A DNA stretch of 36,330 bases from an uncultured Paracoccaceae bacterium (GCA_947501025.1 CANMUM010000017.1:1-36330); one strand, 5' to 3'. Counted from the first letter of the stretch, positions 18,420 to 26,792 are shown. The notes: generated from the letters alone by a model not told the origin. Numbers and translations are program-made.

Positions 18420-18447
18420 GTAGTCCTATAAATAGGCTACACATTTT
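18420..18447 (+). other. Hairpin with T-run just upstream of the DUF2834 gene
   Basis: GTAGTCCTAT pairs with ATAGGCTAC (9 pairs, one bulged T) and is followed three bases later by TTTTT, only 5 nt before the GGGAGG ribosome site of the next gene. It may be the end of the lysS transcript or a leader attenuator for the next gene. The remaining 18224-18419 stretch holds no gene I can see. Confidence 0.35.
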
Positions 18448-18459
18448 TGGGAGGCTGAT

Positions 18460-18759
18460 ATGAAGCGCATATATCTGATTTTAACAATCATTGGAGCCAT
18501 CACTCCATATATATTCTTCATGCCTTTTTTCGCCGCCAATGGCTTTGATCTCATAGCTTTCCTTTCGCAGCTATTTGCAAATGGACCCGCATCTGGCTTC
18601 ACGGTTGATTTATTGATCTCATCATTTGTTTTTTGGCTATGGGCTTATTTGGATTCAAGGCAGCATGATGTCAAAAAATGGTGGTTAATCATTCCTGCAA
18701 ATCTATTGGTTGGGTTATCTATGGCGATGCCGCTTTATTTTTATCTGAGGGCTAAATAA
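18460..18759 (+). CDS. DUF2834 small membrane protein
   Basis: The 99-residue protein has three hydrophobic segments (about 5-25, 48-66 and 75-96) with the DUF2834 pattern: an N-terminal ITPYIFFMPFF, a middle DLLISSFVFWLWAYLDSRQ, and a Lys-Trp-Trp turn before the last helix. The function of the family is unknown. It is a polytopic inner-membrane protein of the size usual for the group. GGGAGG precedes the ATG by about 6 nt. It stands alone and has no obvious link to its neighbours. Confidence 0.85.
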   Translation: MKRIYLILTIIGAITPYIFFMPFFAANGFDLIAFLSQLFANGPASGFTVDLLISSFVFWLWAYLDSRQHDVKKWWLIIPANLLVGLSMAMPLYFYLRAK

Positions 18760-18850
18760 TGGACGCTTTTAAGCTACAACCAATTCAGCTTTATATTGAC
18801 CTACCGTCAAACACTTAACTAACATTTAGCTGTAATTGTTTTCTTACAAA

Positions 18851-18862
18851 GATAACGTTATC
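18851..18862. promoter_or_regulatory. Perfect 12-bp palindrome GATAACGTTATC, possible operator
   Basis: A perfect dyad with a central CG lies about 85 bp upstream of the promoter of the lectin-like gene. Such palindromes are bound by LacI- and related regulators. No regulator gene is nearby, so this is a candidate only. Confidence 0.35.
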
Positions 18863-18943
18863 AAATAATTGTCGTTAAAATCACATAATATGATAATAGT
18901 TAAATTAAATGCGACGGAATTCCAGACTTCATACGTTCACAAA

Positions 18944-18952
18944 TGGTATAAT
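18944..18952 (+). promoter_or_regulatory. Extended -10 promoter of the lectin-like gene
   Basis: TGGTATAAT is an exact extended -10 element (TG, one base, TATAAT). There is no good -35, as is common for this promoter type. Transcription would begin near 18959, leaving a short leader before the ATG at 18972. This argues against translation from the in-frame ATG at 18909. Confidence 0.55.
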
Positions 18953-18971
18953 AAAACAAAGGATAATTATA

Positions 18972-19505
18972 ATGAATAAAAAATACATCTCCACACTTTC
19001 AATTCTTTCAGTTATGACTGCCTGCAGCCTGAACGCTGAGGGTGTAGAAGTTTATCTCACCGATAAGCTAGACAGCACACAAAATGGATATTGTCTTGAT
19101 ATCGCAGGCGGAAAAGGCGCAAGCGCAAATCCAGCAAACGGATTACAAGGGCATACATGCTATAGCCCACTTGGTGAAATTTTGGTTGACCAAACTTTTG
19201 ACACAGAAAAGTTCAAAGAAAACGTTCTCTATATGCCAGAATTTAACGTTTGTGCCGAAGCAAGCTCGGTTAAAGCAGGCGCTTCTGTAGGCCTATCATC
19301 ATGCTCTGGCAGTGATGCGCAAGCCTTTATATTCTCTGGAGAAGGTATGATAAAACCTGCATCGAACACGAATCTATGCGTCACATTGGGTGAAGATACC
19401 CGCAGTGGACGTAGTTCAACAAATCAAATCAAAGTTCTTACATTAGAAACTTGTGATGCAAGCCGTGCGGCTTACCAAAACTGGGCTACACGTACTTCGT
19501 CATAA
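18972..19505 (+). CDS. Secreted ricin-B-type (beta-trefoil) lectin-like protein
   Basis: The 177-residue protein starts with a signal sequence. It may be a lipoprotein (VMTAC, C18) or be cut by signal peptidase I after SLNA. The mature part has six cysteines in three evenly spaced pairs: C41/C63, C94/C111 and C136/C161. Each first cysteine sits in the trefoil-type context YCLDI, VCAEA or LCVTL. QxW/QxF elements occur at QTF (74-76), QAF (117-119) and QNW (169-171). Together these mark three subdomains of a ricin B-type beta-trefoil, a fold that usually binds sugars. There is no attached enzyme domain. The start at 18972 has AGGA upstream and a promoter between it and the earlier ATG. Target and role are unknown. 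Confidence 0.75.
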   Translation: MNKKYISTLSILSVMTACSLNAEGVEVYLTDKLDSTQNGYCLDIAGGKGASANPANGLQGHTCYSPLGEILVDQTFDTEKFKENVLYMPEFNVCAEASSVKAGASVGLSSCSGSDAQAFIFSGEGMIKPASNTNLCVTLGEDTRSGRSSTNQIKVLTLETCDASRAAYQNWATRTSS

Positions 19506-19512
19506 AAGAATT

Positions 19513-19597
19513 GCCATTAATTTCATCGAGGCTCCCTAACTCGGTGGAACTAATGGCGAGTGGGTGATGGTGCTTATAACTAAACACCGTCACCCAC
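19513..19597. other. Stem-loops between the convergent lectin and fpr genes
   Basis: Two dyads occur. GCCATTA/TAATGGC (19513-19519 and 19551-19557) encloses a small CGAG/CTCG stem. GTGGGTGATGGTG/CACCGTCACCCAC (19560-19572 and 19585-19597) gives 13 pairs with one wobble, and its right arm is the end of the fpr coding region. Neither has a clear T-run. They may mark the shared 3' ends of the two convergent transcripts. Confidence 0.4.
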
Positions 19598-20392
19598 AAA
19601 TGCTTTCTCAATCACGAATTCCGCTGGATTGCTATTACCGCCTTCGTTCATACCGACACCTTCAAGCAAATCTTTCACATCTAAATTCAGCGCCATAGAT
19701 CCGCAGACCATGCCACGGTCAGTCGATGAGTCAAATCCTGAAATACCAAGATCTTCAAACATTTTTCCTGAACGCATGAGATCAGTATTGCGACCTTCAA
19801 ATTGGCTCTCTTCACGTGTTGTCGTTGGATAATAAAGCAGCTGCTGAGCAAATTCACCAATCAACGGATCATTGCGTAGATTCTCAACAAGTTCTGCACC
19901 ATAAGCCAGCTCAGAATTGAGGCGGCAAGTATGGGTTAAAATGACCTGATCGAATTTTTCATATACCTCGGGATCACGAATGAGAGATGCGAAAGGCGCG
20001 ATGCCCGTTCCCGTTGCGATCATAAACAAACGTTTACCAGGAAGTAGCGCATCAACCACCAATGTGCCCACGGGTTTAGGGCGCAATATCAGCTCATCAC
20101 CCACAGCAATTTTCTGTAGCTTTGACGTTAGCGGGCCATCTGGAACCTTGATCGAATAAAATTCGAGCTCTTCATCCCATGAAGGGGATGCGATTGAATA
20201 TGCGCGCAAAATGGGTTTGCCGTTATCACCAGCAAGTCCAATCATCACAAATTCGCCCGAACGAAAGCGCAGTGATTGTGGGCGCGTCACACGAAATGAA
20301 AACAGCCTATCATCATAATGGCGCACTTGCGTGACAATTTGAACATCTGGGTTGCGGGAAGTTTGGGTATCATTCATATTTTCTACATTCAT
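19580..20392 (-). CDS. fpr: Ferredoxin/flavodoxin-NADP+ reductase
   Basis: This 270-residue FAD enzyme moves electrons between NADPH and ferredoxin or flavodoxin. The FAD-binding motif RAYSIAS is at 63-69, the NADP-binding ATGTGIAPF at 126-134, and the C-terminus FVIEKAFVGDGV resembles the bacterial subclass. It is the last gene of the sulfur-assimilation run, one base after the DUF934 gene. With no CysJ flavoprotein here, it is the natural candidate to feed electrons, through a ferredoxin, to CysI; that is inference from context. A second in-frame ATG five codons later could also serve as start. Confidence 0.93.
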   Translation of the reverse strand: MNVENMNDTQTSRNPDVQIVTQVRHYDDRLFSFRVTRPQSLRFRSGEFVMIGLAGDNGKPILRAYSIASPSWDEELEFYSIKVPDGPLTSKLQKIAVGDELILRPKPVGTLVVDALLPGKRLFMIATGTGIAPFASLIRDPEVYEKFDQVILTHTCRLNSELAYGAELVENLRNDPLIGEFAQQLLYYPTTTREESQFEGRNTDLMRSGKMFEDLGISGFDSSTDRGMVCGSMALNLDVKDLLEGVGMNEGGNSNPAEFVIEKAFVGDGV

Positions 20393-20393
20393 C

Positions 20394-20783
20394 TTAAATT
20401 TCGGCTCTCTTTTGCCCTAGGCGTGTTTGATAGTCAAATGTCTGCCAATCGGCGCGGCGCATCCATTGTGCTTCTGGCTGACGGGTTGCAAGCTCATCAC
20501 TAATCTCGACATCATTAAAGCCAACCCGTCGTGCCATCGCGTATTGATCAGCGATGACATGGCCGACCGCACGTAAATGGCCATTATAGCCGATACGTCG
20601 CAAAGCACGCGCCAAACCAAAGCCACGGCCATCCGAATAACTTGGAAATGGAATTGCAATCAGTGCCACATTTTCTAAATTGACAGTGCTTATATCTATG
20701 TCATTTTCCAACCACAAATTTGCACCCTCATATGTCAATGTTTCGGCTTCTTGAAAACCATCATCGTTCACAATTACACTCAT
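20394..20783 (-). CDS. DUF934 protein of the sulfite reduction cluster
   Basis: The 129-residue soluble protein fits DUF934, with a conserved middle block (FPSYSDGRGFGLARALRR, about 47-64) and an arginine-rich end (RRADWQTFDYQTR). The family is found next to cysI/cysH across proteobacteria and its biochemical function is not established. A small accessory role in sulfite reduction or electron supply is suggested by neighbourhood only. Its ATG overlaps the cysH stop (TAATG), so it is co-translated. Confidence 0.88.
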   Translation of the reverse strand: MSVIVNDDGFQEAETLTYEGANLWLENDIDISTVNLENVALIAIPFPSYSDGRGFGLARALRRIGYNGHLRAVGHVIADQYAMARRVGFNDVEISDELATRQPEAQWMRRADWQTFDYQTRLGQKRAEI

Positions 20784-21526
20784 TATTTTACCTCATTATG
20801 AGTTATGCGTTGCATTTTTCCATTTACAAAATGGATGCCACATTCTTCTTTATCTTGTCCCCGCCAGCGGCCTGCTCTTGGGTCTTCATTTTCTCCAACT
20901 GGGGTCGTACATGGCGAACATCCAATTGATGCATAACCTTTTGCGACCAGCGGATGTGGCGGCAAATTATGATCATTCATATAGGCACGCAATGTTTCAG
21001 CATCGTATTTTGCAAGCGGGTTTACCTTGATACGATTGGTAACCTTATCAAGTTCAAAAATTTGCAAAGCACTTCTGGTTCCTGACTGGTAACGCTTACG
21101 ACCTGTAATCCAATTGGAGAATTCGCCAAGGGCACGCTGAAGGGGAACCGTCTTGCGCAAATAGCAGCATTGATCGGGATCTTTAACATGCAAATCACCA
21201 TCTGGATCATAATTCGCAACACGGCCTGGGTCAGGCATGATGCGGCGGATGTCTTGCAGTTTTAACTCAACAGCAAGCGTGCGAAGATATTCCATTGTCT
21301 CAGGGAACAAAAACTCCGTATCCACAAACAGGACAGGGGTGTCATTGCGAATCTGCGCAACCATATGAAGCAATACCGCGCTTTCCGCGCCAAAGCTTGA
21401 CACAAGCGCAGATTTCCCAAGCAGGTTATCGTTCAAAATCACGGCAAGAATATCTTGCGATGATGTGTTTTCAAACTGCGCATTAAGATCACTTACGCGC
21501 TTTTCAAGACTACCTTCATGCAGCAT
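20783..21526 (-). CDS. cysH: Assimilatory adenylylsulfate (APS) reductase, CysH family
   Basis: CysH-family enzymes reduce activated sulfate to sulfite with thioredoxin. The 247-residue protein has the [4Fe-4S] ligands C120-C121 and C203-X2-C206. These distinguish APS reductases from PAPS reductases of the E. coli type. The catalytic cysteine is C229 in EECGIH near the C-terminus, and the ATP-loop-like SSFGAESAVLLH is at 43-54. This predicts use of APS directly, without APS kinase. I place the start at 21526, overlapping the cysI end by 11 bases. The open frame to 21589 lies inside cysI and adds non-family sequence. The ribosome site is weak. Confidence 0.94.
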   Translation of the reverse strand: MLHEGSLEKRVSDLNAQFENTSSQDILAVILNDNLLGKSALVSSFGAESAVLLHMVAQIRNDTPVLFVDTEFLFPETMEYLRTLAVELKLQDIRRIMPDPGRVANYDPDGDLHVKDPDQCCYLRKTVPLQRALGEFSNWITGRKRYQSGTRSALQIFELDKVTNRIKVNPLAKYDAETLRAYMNDHNLPPHPLVAKGYASIGCSPCTTPVGENEDPRAGRWRGQDKEECGIHFVNGKMQRITHNEVK

Positions 21527-23183
21527 CGGTTTCAACTTTTGGATATAAAGCCTCCTTAAATGGAGCCTGTCCCAAACGGCGATAGGCATCTAAAAATGTT
21601 TCATCAGCATTATCACGCAGTTCAAGATAAGCATTAATAAGGCGATCAATTGCAGGGATGAGGTCTTCGGCTGCGAAACCAGGACCCACACGTTCGGCAA
21701 TTGCAGCGCTCTCTGTATGGTCGCCACCAAGTGTGATTTGATAGTTTTCTACACCCGCGCGGTCTAAACCTAAAATGCCGATATGACCCACATGGTGATG
21801 ACCACAAGCATTTATGCAGCCCGAGATTTTGATCTTTAACGAACCAATGTCATGCTCAAGTTTTAATGCATCAAAATGCTCAGCGATCTCTTGAGCAATA
21901 GGGATTGAACGCGCAGTTGCAAGTGCACAATAGTCCATGCCCGGGCAGGCAATAATATCAGAAATTAGACCAATATTTGCCGTCGCAAGGCCAATCTCTT
22001 TGAGCGCGGCAAATACAGTTGGCAAATCTGATTTATGTATATGAGGGAAAATCACATTTTGCTCATGTGAGATCCGCAACTCATCATGACCATACTTCTC
22101 AGCGATATCGGCTAGTGCGTTCATTTGCTCTGTGGTTGCATCCCCAGGCGTGCCGCCAATTGGCTTGGTCGAAACTGACAGAATGGCATATTCATCATTA
22201 TGATGTGCCGTGACATTCGTATCAACAAATGATCTAAATGACGCATCATTTTCATATGACGCATTATAATCTGTGAGTTCAGAAGATTTAAATTTCGGCA
22301 GCGCAAAAGCCTTTTCAATACTCAGCAAAAGCTCTTGATCAATTCCCGAAAACTCTGCGCGGGTTTCGACAAATGCGGCCTCAACGTCACGCTTCAAATT
22401 CTCAATACCGTATTCATGGACAAGAATTTTAATGCGAGCTTTGTATTTGTTATCACGGCGACCAATACGGTTCCATACATGAACAATCGCTTCAAGATAA
22501 GGAAGCAAATTACGCTTGCTTACAAATTCTGAAATGACCTTACCAATCATCGGTGTACGCCCAAGCCCGCCACCAACGAGCACTTTATAGCCAATTTCAC
22601 CCGCATCATTTTTAACAACTTGAAGGCCAATGTCATGCGCACGAATAACGGCGCGGTCATGCTTAGCGCCATTCACTGCAATTTTAAATTTGCGCGGCAT
22701 GAACTGAAACTCGGGATGATCTGTTGACCATTGCCGAATGAGTTCCGCAATCGGGCGCGGGTCTTCAATCTCATCAAGCGCAGCCCCTGCAAAATGATCA
22801 GCCGTTACATTGCGAATGCAGTTTCCAGACGTTTGAATCGCGTGCATTTCCACATCAGCAAGCGCATCCAATATATCAGGGACATCAGCAAGCTTTGGCC
22901 AGTTGAACTGGATATTTTGCCGTGTTGTGAAATGCCCATATCCCTTATCCCAACGCTTAGCGATCATCGCGAGTTGGCGCATTTGTCTGCTATTCAATGT
23001 GCCATATGGAATTGCAACGCGCAGCATATAGGCGTGCAGTTGCAAATATAAACCATTCATCAAGCGGAGTGGTCTAAACTCATCCTCCGTTAGTGATCCA
23101 TCAATACGACGCTCAACCTGTCCGCGGAATTGACTAACGCGCTCACGTACAAAACCTGAATCAAATTCATTATAATTATACAT
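21516..23183 (-). CDS. cysI: Sulfite reductase hemoprotein (nitrite/sulfite reductase family)
   Basis: The enzyme reduces sulfite to sulfide with six electrons, using siroheme coupled to a [4Fe-4S] cluster. The 555-residue protein has two ferredoxin-like half-domains. The cluster/siroheme cysteines appear as CPGMDYC (CX5C) and CINAC (CX3C) in the C-terminal half, followed by GHHHVGHIGILG. The substrate block GHFTTRQNIQF lies near residue 85. The start at 23183 has AGGAGG 6 nt upstream; the longer frame to 23306 lies inside the DUF2849 gene. Nitrite reductase in the same family is an alternative, but cysG and cysH neighbours favour sulfite. Confidence 0.94.
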   Translation of the reverse strand: MYNYNEFDSGFVRERVSQFRGQVERRIDGSLTEDEFRPLRLMNGLYLQLHAYMLRVAIPYGTLNSRQMRQLAMIAKRWDKGYGHFTTRQNIQFNWPKLADVPDILDALADVEMHAIQTSGNCIRNVTADHFAGAALDEIEDPRPIAELIRQWSTDHPEFQFMPRKFKIAVNGAKHDRAVIRAHDIGLQVVKNDAGEIGYKVLVGGGLGRTPMIGKVISEFVSKRNLLPYLEAIVHVWNRIGRRDNKYKARIKILVHEYGIENLKRDVEAAFVETRAEFSGIDQELLLSIEKAFALPKFKSSELTDYNASYENDASFRSFVDTNVTAHHNDEYAILSVSTKPIGGTPGDATTEQMNALADIAEKYGHDELRISHEQNVIFPHIHKSDLPTVFAALKEIGLATANIGLISDIIACPGMDYCALATARSIPIAQEIAEHFDALKLEHDIGSLKIKISGCINACGHHHVGHIGILGLDRAGVENYQITLGGDHTESAAIAERVGPGFAAEDLIPAIDRLINAYLELRDNADETFLDAYRRLGQAPFKEALYPKVETDAA

Positions 23184-23481
23184 ACCCGTCCTCCTGTTTT
23201 CCGTGGCGGTAATTGCTAGGGCCTTTGGCGCGAAAATCTTCTCTAAAATGAGTTGGCACGGCTTTCCCATCAATTTCCTGAGCATCAAATAGATAGGCGC
23301 CCACAATTATATGAGCTTCATTCGCTGTTGCTTCTAGCGCCGCATCCGCAGTTTCTTGATCGTGAAAAACATGGGCTTGAGAAATATCGCGCACCCATTG
23401 AGAATCTTTGCTGCGATAAACGACATCTCCTTCGATGAGATCATTTGCCGTTAATACTTTCGGAATAAATTCACGCGCCAT
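23176..23481 (-). CDS. DUF2849 protein
   Basis: This 101-residue protein of unknown function matches DUF2849, which in alphaproteobacteria sits between cysG and the sulfite reductase gene. It starts with a small beta-rich region (VLTANDLIEGDVVYRS) and has no signal or membrane segment. AAGGAGG lies before the ATG. It overlaps the cysG end by 11 bases and the cysI start by 8, so all three are translationally coupled. A role in siroheme transfer or CysI maturation would be guesswork. Confidence 0.85.
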   Translation of the reverse strand: MAREFIPKVLTANDLIEGDVVYRSKDSQWVRDISQAHVFHDQETADAALEATANEAHIIVGAYLFDAQEIDGKAVPTHFREDFRAKGPSNYRHGKQEDGYV

Positions 23482-24844
23482 TTACAGCCTCCTTGAAATT
23501 AATATGATGTGCTTTATGAGGAGAAATCCCAAATAGCAATACGATTGGACCATCACATTTTGCATTTTCCAGATCTTCTGAAAGATCGGCCAAATTGCTT
23601 GCGATAACTTGCTCGTTTATGCGCGAAACATTTGCCATCGCTGTGATCGGCGTCGCACTATCAGCACCATGCATCAACAGCCTACCGCTTAAAAAACTTG
23701 AAGCGCGGGCGCCCATATAGATCGCAGCAGTTTGACCTTCAGCCGCTAATGCTTTCCAATCATGGTCAGCAAAACCTTCAACATCTCGGCCAGTTAAAAA
23801 CCGCAACTCACTGTTGCGCCCACGGCGGGTCAAAGATTGCTCAAGCGAAGCAGCGGCGGCCAGTGCCGACGTTACACCCGGAACAACCTCGAAATTAATC
23901 GATGCCAAACGCAATGCCTCCACTTCCTCATCAAGCCGTCCATAAATACTTGGATCACCAGATTTGAGACGCACAACATGATCGCCATTTTGTGCGTGCT
24001 CAACCAAAAGTGCATTGATATCTCCCTGCTTCCAAGAGGGGCCATAACCTTTCTTTCCAACTTCTATAAGCTGTGCTTCGCGGCGAGCAAGCTCCAAAAC
24101 CTCAGGGGAAACCAATCGATCATAAATGATCACATCGGCTTCATGCAGTCGCTTACGTGCTTTCAATGTCAAAAGCTCGGGGTCACCAGGACCAGCACCA
24201 ACAAATGATACCCGTCCGTCTTCATGCTCAACATTCCGAGCAAGAGCGGCGTCTAGAAATGCTTGCGCTTCATTCACATCTTGAATGTGATCTTGTTCAT
24301 AATAATTCGCCCAGAATTTGCGACGCGGGCGACCAAATGGAAGCGCTTCAGCAGCCGTACGAAAACCCCGACCTACCCGCGCAAGCAAGCCCGTATTTTG
24401 AGGAAGCGTTTCCTCAATCTGCGCTTTGACTTTTCGAGCAAGCATAGGGGCGGCACCCTCTGTGCCAATTGCAATCGTGAGTGGATCACGATCGACAATC
24501 GCGGGTGTTATAAACTCACTACCATCAAGAACATCAACAATATTCAGCAACACCCCAGCGGCTTTTGCCATATCGACGACTTGGTGATTTATTTCCACAG
24601 CCTCATCAGCAGCATAAATTGCCCGCGCGCCCTTGATGTCTTCAGGCGACAATGAACGTTCAAAAGCTGACAGCTTACCCAAATTTGTCCATTCCATAAT
24701 TTGCGAATCTATCTCTGAGCTATACACCTCTATCCGCGCTTCCGTTTTCAATAGGAGTCGCAGCTTGGCAATAGCTGTCTCACCACCGCCAGCGACAATG
24801 ATTCTTTGATCCTCTACGTGAAGAAAGATTGGAAAGTATTTCAT
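23471..24844 (-). CDS. cysG: Siroheme synthase (CysG, trifunctional)
   Basis: CysG makes siroheme from uroporphyrinogen III. The 457-residue protein has an N-terminal dehydrogenase/ferrochelatase half with a Rossmann glycine motif (IIVAGGGETAIAK, about 15-27). The C-terminal methyltransferase half begins near residue 208 (VSFVGAGPGDPELLTLKA) and contains YDRLVSPEVL and VVRLKSGDPSIYGR. Its product is the cofactor of the CysI encoded two genes downstream. The start at 24844 has AGGTG upstream and gives MKYFPIFLHV, the usual beginning. An in-frame ATG 11 codons earlier is less likely. It is the first gene of the cluster. Confidence 0.96.
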   Translation of the reverse strand: MKYFPIFLHVEDQRIIVAGGGETAIAKLRLLLKTEARIEVYSSEIDSQIMEWTNLGKLSAFERSLSPEDIKGARAIYAADEAVEINHQVVDMAKAAGVLLNIVDVLDGSEFITPAIVDRDPLTIAIGTEGAAPMLARKVKAQIEETLPQNTGLLARVGRGFRTAAEALPFGRPRRKFWANYYEQDHIQDVNEAQAFLDAALARNVEHEDGRVSFVGAGPGDPELLTLKARKRLHEADVIIYDRLVSPEVLELARREAQLIEVGKKGYGPSWKQGDINALLVEHAQNGDHVVRLKSGDPSIYGRLDEEVEALRLASINFEVVPGVTSALAAAASLEQSLTRRGRNSELRFLTGRDVEGFADHDWKALAAEGQTAAIYMGARASSFLSGRLLMHGADSATPITAMANVSRINEQVIASNLADLSEDLENAKCDGPIVLLFGISPHKAHHINFKEAVNGA

Positions 24845-24886
24845 AATACACCTATTAATTATCACGAAATTACACAAATTTGGGAA

Positions 24887-24895
24887 ATTATACCA
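24887..24895 (-). promoter_or_regulatory. Extended -10 promoter candidate for the cysG operon
   Basis: On the minus strand TGGTATAAT is an exact extended -10, 42 nt before the cysG ATG. No convincing -35 is seen. The 24896-25096 stretch beyond it is AT-rich and holds no gene that I can recognise. Confidence 0.45.
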
Positions 24896-25096
24896 GTATA
24901 TTTTATATAATTCACATGCAAAAGGAAAATGGTTCTGTTTTGAAATAATTAATGCGAAAATTTTCCAAAAACTGTAAAATATTAGGTATTGTTTGTTAAG
25001 AATTTGATAATCTTCAAACGGGCATTAGCCAATGAAATAGCTGATTGAATTTAACTTTGCGTCTACCTCAAACATGCTTGTGCGCAGATTGGAAAT

Positions 25097-25111
25097 AAAA
25101 AAGTATCTTTT
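25097..25111 (-). terminator. Weak candidate terminator after ureG
   Basis: On the minus strand AAAAG-ATA-CTTTT forms a five-pair stem continuing into a run of T. The stem has only one G-C pair, so it is weak, but it lies 4 bases after the ureG stop where the long urt-ure transcript should end. Confidence 0.35.
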
Positions 25112-25115
25112 AAGC

Positions 25116-25733
25116 CTACATTAAAGAGACCAATGTATCGACTAAGTCATCAACACCACTCACTTCTGGCTTACTCATAAAAGCCACAGGTTTATCTTTA
25201 CGCGCTAAACGAATGTCGCGTTTGTAAACATCAAGATCTACCTCAATATAAGGCACCAAATCGGTTTTATTAACAACCAAGATATCAGATTTTGTGATTC
25301 CTGGCCCACCTTTGCGCGGAATATCCTGACCCATGGCGACATCGACAACAAAGATCGTGATATCAGCCAGTTCGGGGCTAAACATTGCGGTCAGATTATC
25401 GCCGCCGCTTTCTATGAAAACAATATCAAGATCGGGTATTCTCGTGCGCAGTTCATCAAGCGCCCTCAAATTCAGCGATGGGTCTTCGCGGATGGCTGTA
25501 TGGGGGCAACCACCCGTTTCAACCGCACTGATACGTTCAAGCGGTAGGGCTTGCGCCCGCATCAGATATTCACCATCCTCTTTTGTGTAAATATCATTCG
25601 TGATCACTGCCAAGGAATACTCATCGCGCATAGCTTTGCATAAAGCTTCAACGATCGATGTTTTTCCAGCTCCCACTGGACCCGCAAGACCAACCCGAAC
25701 TGGGCCATGAGATTTGGCGACTAAGTTTTGCAT
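25116..25733 (-). CDS. ureG: Urease accessory GTPase UreG
   Basis: UreG is the GTPase that delivers nickel to apo-urease. The 205-residue protein has the P-loop GPVGAGKTS (18-26), the nickel-binding Cys-Pro-His motif C76-P77-H78 ([13 protein letters not shown]) and the guanine-specificity motif NKTD. The N-terminus has no histidine-rich nickel-storage stretch, in contrast to some homologs. The start at 25733 gives the usual short N-terminus; the frame extends to 25787 inside ureF without family similarity. It overlaps ureF by 13 bases and is the last gene of the operon. Confidence 0.96.
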   Translation of the reverse strand: MQNLVAKSHGPVRVGLAGPVGAGKTSIVEALCKAMRDEYSLAVITNDIYTKEDGEYLMRAQALPLERISAVETGGCPHTAIREDPSLNLRALDELRTRIPDLDIVFIESGGDNLTAMFSPELADITIFVVDVAMGQDIPRKGGPGITKSDILVVNKTDLVPYIEVDLDVYKRDIRLARKDKPVAFMSKPEVSGVDDLVDTLVSLM

Positions 25734-26353
25734 AAACGTACCTTTTGAGTTTCGTGGAGGATTGAGGCCATATCCATTGCAAAGCAAGTGCTCGAAATAT
25801 CGTTGAGCTGGCTTTGTAGAATGTCATGACATTCCAATTCAATGAGATTAGAAAGCTTCAATATTACCGATTGTGTATCATGTTGGCCAAGGGGCAGAAG
25901 GCGCGCGCAAATCATTGTGATATTGCTCACTTGCGCTTGTAAAAATAGTGTCAATACAAGCTCAATTTTTAGGTTTAATTTTCGAGCGGCCATACCAACA
26001 GAAATCGGATATGGCGCAATATCTAAATCCAATGCATGGAGCCTATTCACAGCAGCAACAAAACTCTTTCCTTGCGCCATAGTTTCTTCAAATCTCTCTG
26101 CAGAAGTTGCAACTGCGCTTGCATAAGCCGCCAGCTCACTGCTTGCATCATTCATCGCCTGCACAAGCAAAATGCCATCATTACGTAACGCGCCCCCTAG
26201 AAGGCTTGTCTCAAGCGCACATTCAAGATCAACAACATTTGATATCTGTCCGCTATCGATCAACTGATCAAAACCCATTGAATAGGAAAAACCGCCCGTT
26301 GGAAAATTCGGCGAAAACCAATTGGTTAGTAACTGTATATCTCTAGTGATCAT
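25721..26353 (-). CDS. ureF: Urease accessory protein UreF
   Basis: UreF bridges UreD-bound urease and UreG and carries nickel onward during activation. The 210-residue, mostly helical protein has the family block [19 protein letters not shown] near the N-terminus and a PLGQ block at about residue 155. The start at 26353 gives MITRDIQLL; two earlier in-frame ATGs lie inside ureE. It overlaps ureE by 11 bases at the start and ureG by 13 at the end. UreF is the least conserved urease protein, but both blocks and the position are clear. Confidence 0.94.
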   Translation of the reverse strand: MITRDIQLLTNWFSPNFPTGGFSYSMGFDQLIDSGQISNVVDLECALETSLLGGALRNDGILLVQAMNDASSELAAYASAVATSAERFEETMAQGKSFVAAVNRLHALDLDIAPYPISVGMAARKLNLKIELVLTLFLQAQVSNITMICARLLPLGQHDTQSVILKLSNLIELECHDILQSQLNDISSTCFAMDMASILHETQKVRLCKT

Positions 26354-26783
26354 GTGCGTGCGCATAAGCGCCACCTTCTGGATTAAACGGTTCAGAGATT
26401 GCAGTCACCCTTGCACCCAAACCTTCAAGCATTTCTTTCATCGTGCTTTCACTTTGAACGAGGAGGCGTTTGGGTTCAATTTGACAAGGCTGATGTCGAT
26501 TACCAATATGCCATGCCAGACGCGTGAGATCACCCTTCACTTCAAGAAGCGGCTCTGACTGCGCGCGTATTTCGATAATCGTGTTATCTTCACTTTGTAA
26601 AATCTCGCCATGCTTAAAACGGTGGGCATGCTCAAGCTCGACGACAACCCATAAACCATTTTCTGTTTGTAATTTCTTATATCGAAAAAAGCGCCCTTCA
26701 TAATCTAGCTCAATCCAGTCATCGATTTTAAGGCCTTCAGTATGCTCTACTATATTTGAAATATTGTAAATTTGATCACTCAT
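26343..26783 (-). CDS. ureE: Urease accessory nickel chaperone UreE
   Basis: UreE collects nickel and hands it to UreG. The 146-residue protein has an N-terminal peptide-binding domain and a metal-binding domain with the conserved AWHIGNRHQPCQIE (about 90-103), whose histidine is the shared nickel ligand of the dimer. The C-terminus AYAHAHDH is a short histidine-rich tail, less rich than the long tails of enterobacterial UreE. AGGGG precedes the ATG. The gene lies nine bases after ureC. Confidence 0.95.
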   Translation of the reverse strand: MSDQIYNISNIVEHTEGLKIDDWIELDYEGRFFRYKKLQTENGLWVVVELEHAHRFKHGEILQSEDNTIIEIRAQSEPLLEVKGDLTRLAWHIGNRHQPCQIEPKRLLVQSESTMKEMLEGLGARVTAISEPFNPEGGAYAHAHDH

Positions 26784-26792
26784 TTATACCCC

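Noticed and set aside
18759-18818. 19-codon frame starting TAATG on the DUF2834 stop
   Set aside because: The overlap could couple translation, but the peptide is too short and featureless to support as a gene.
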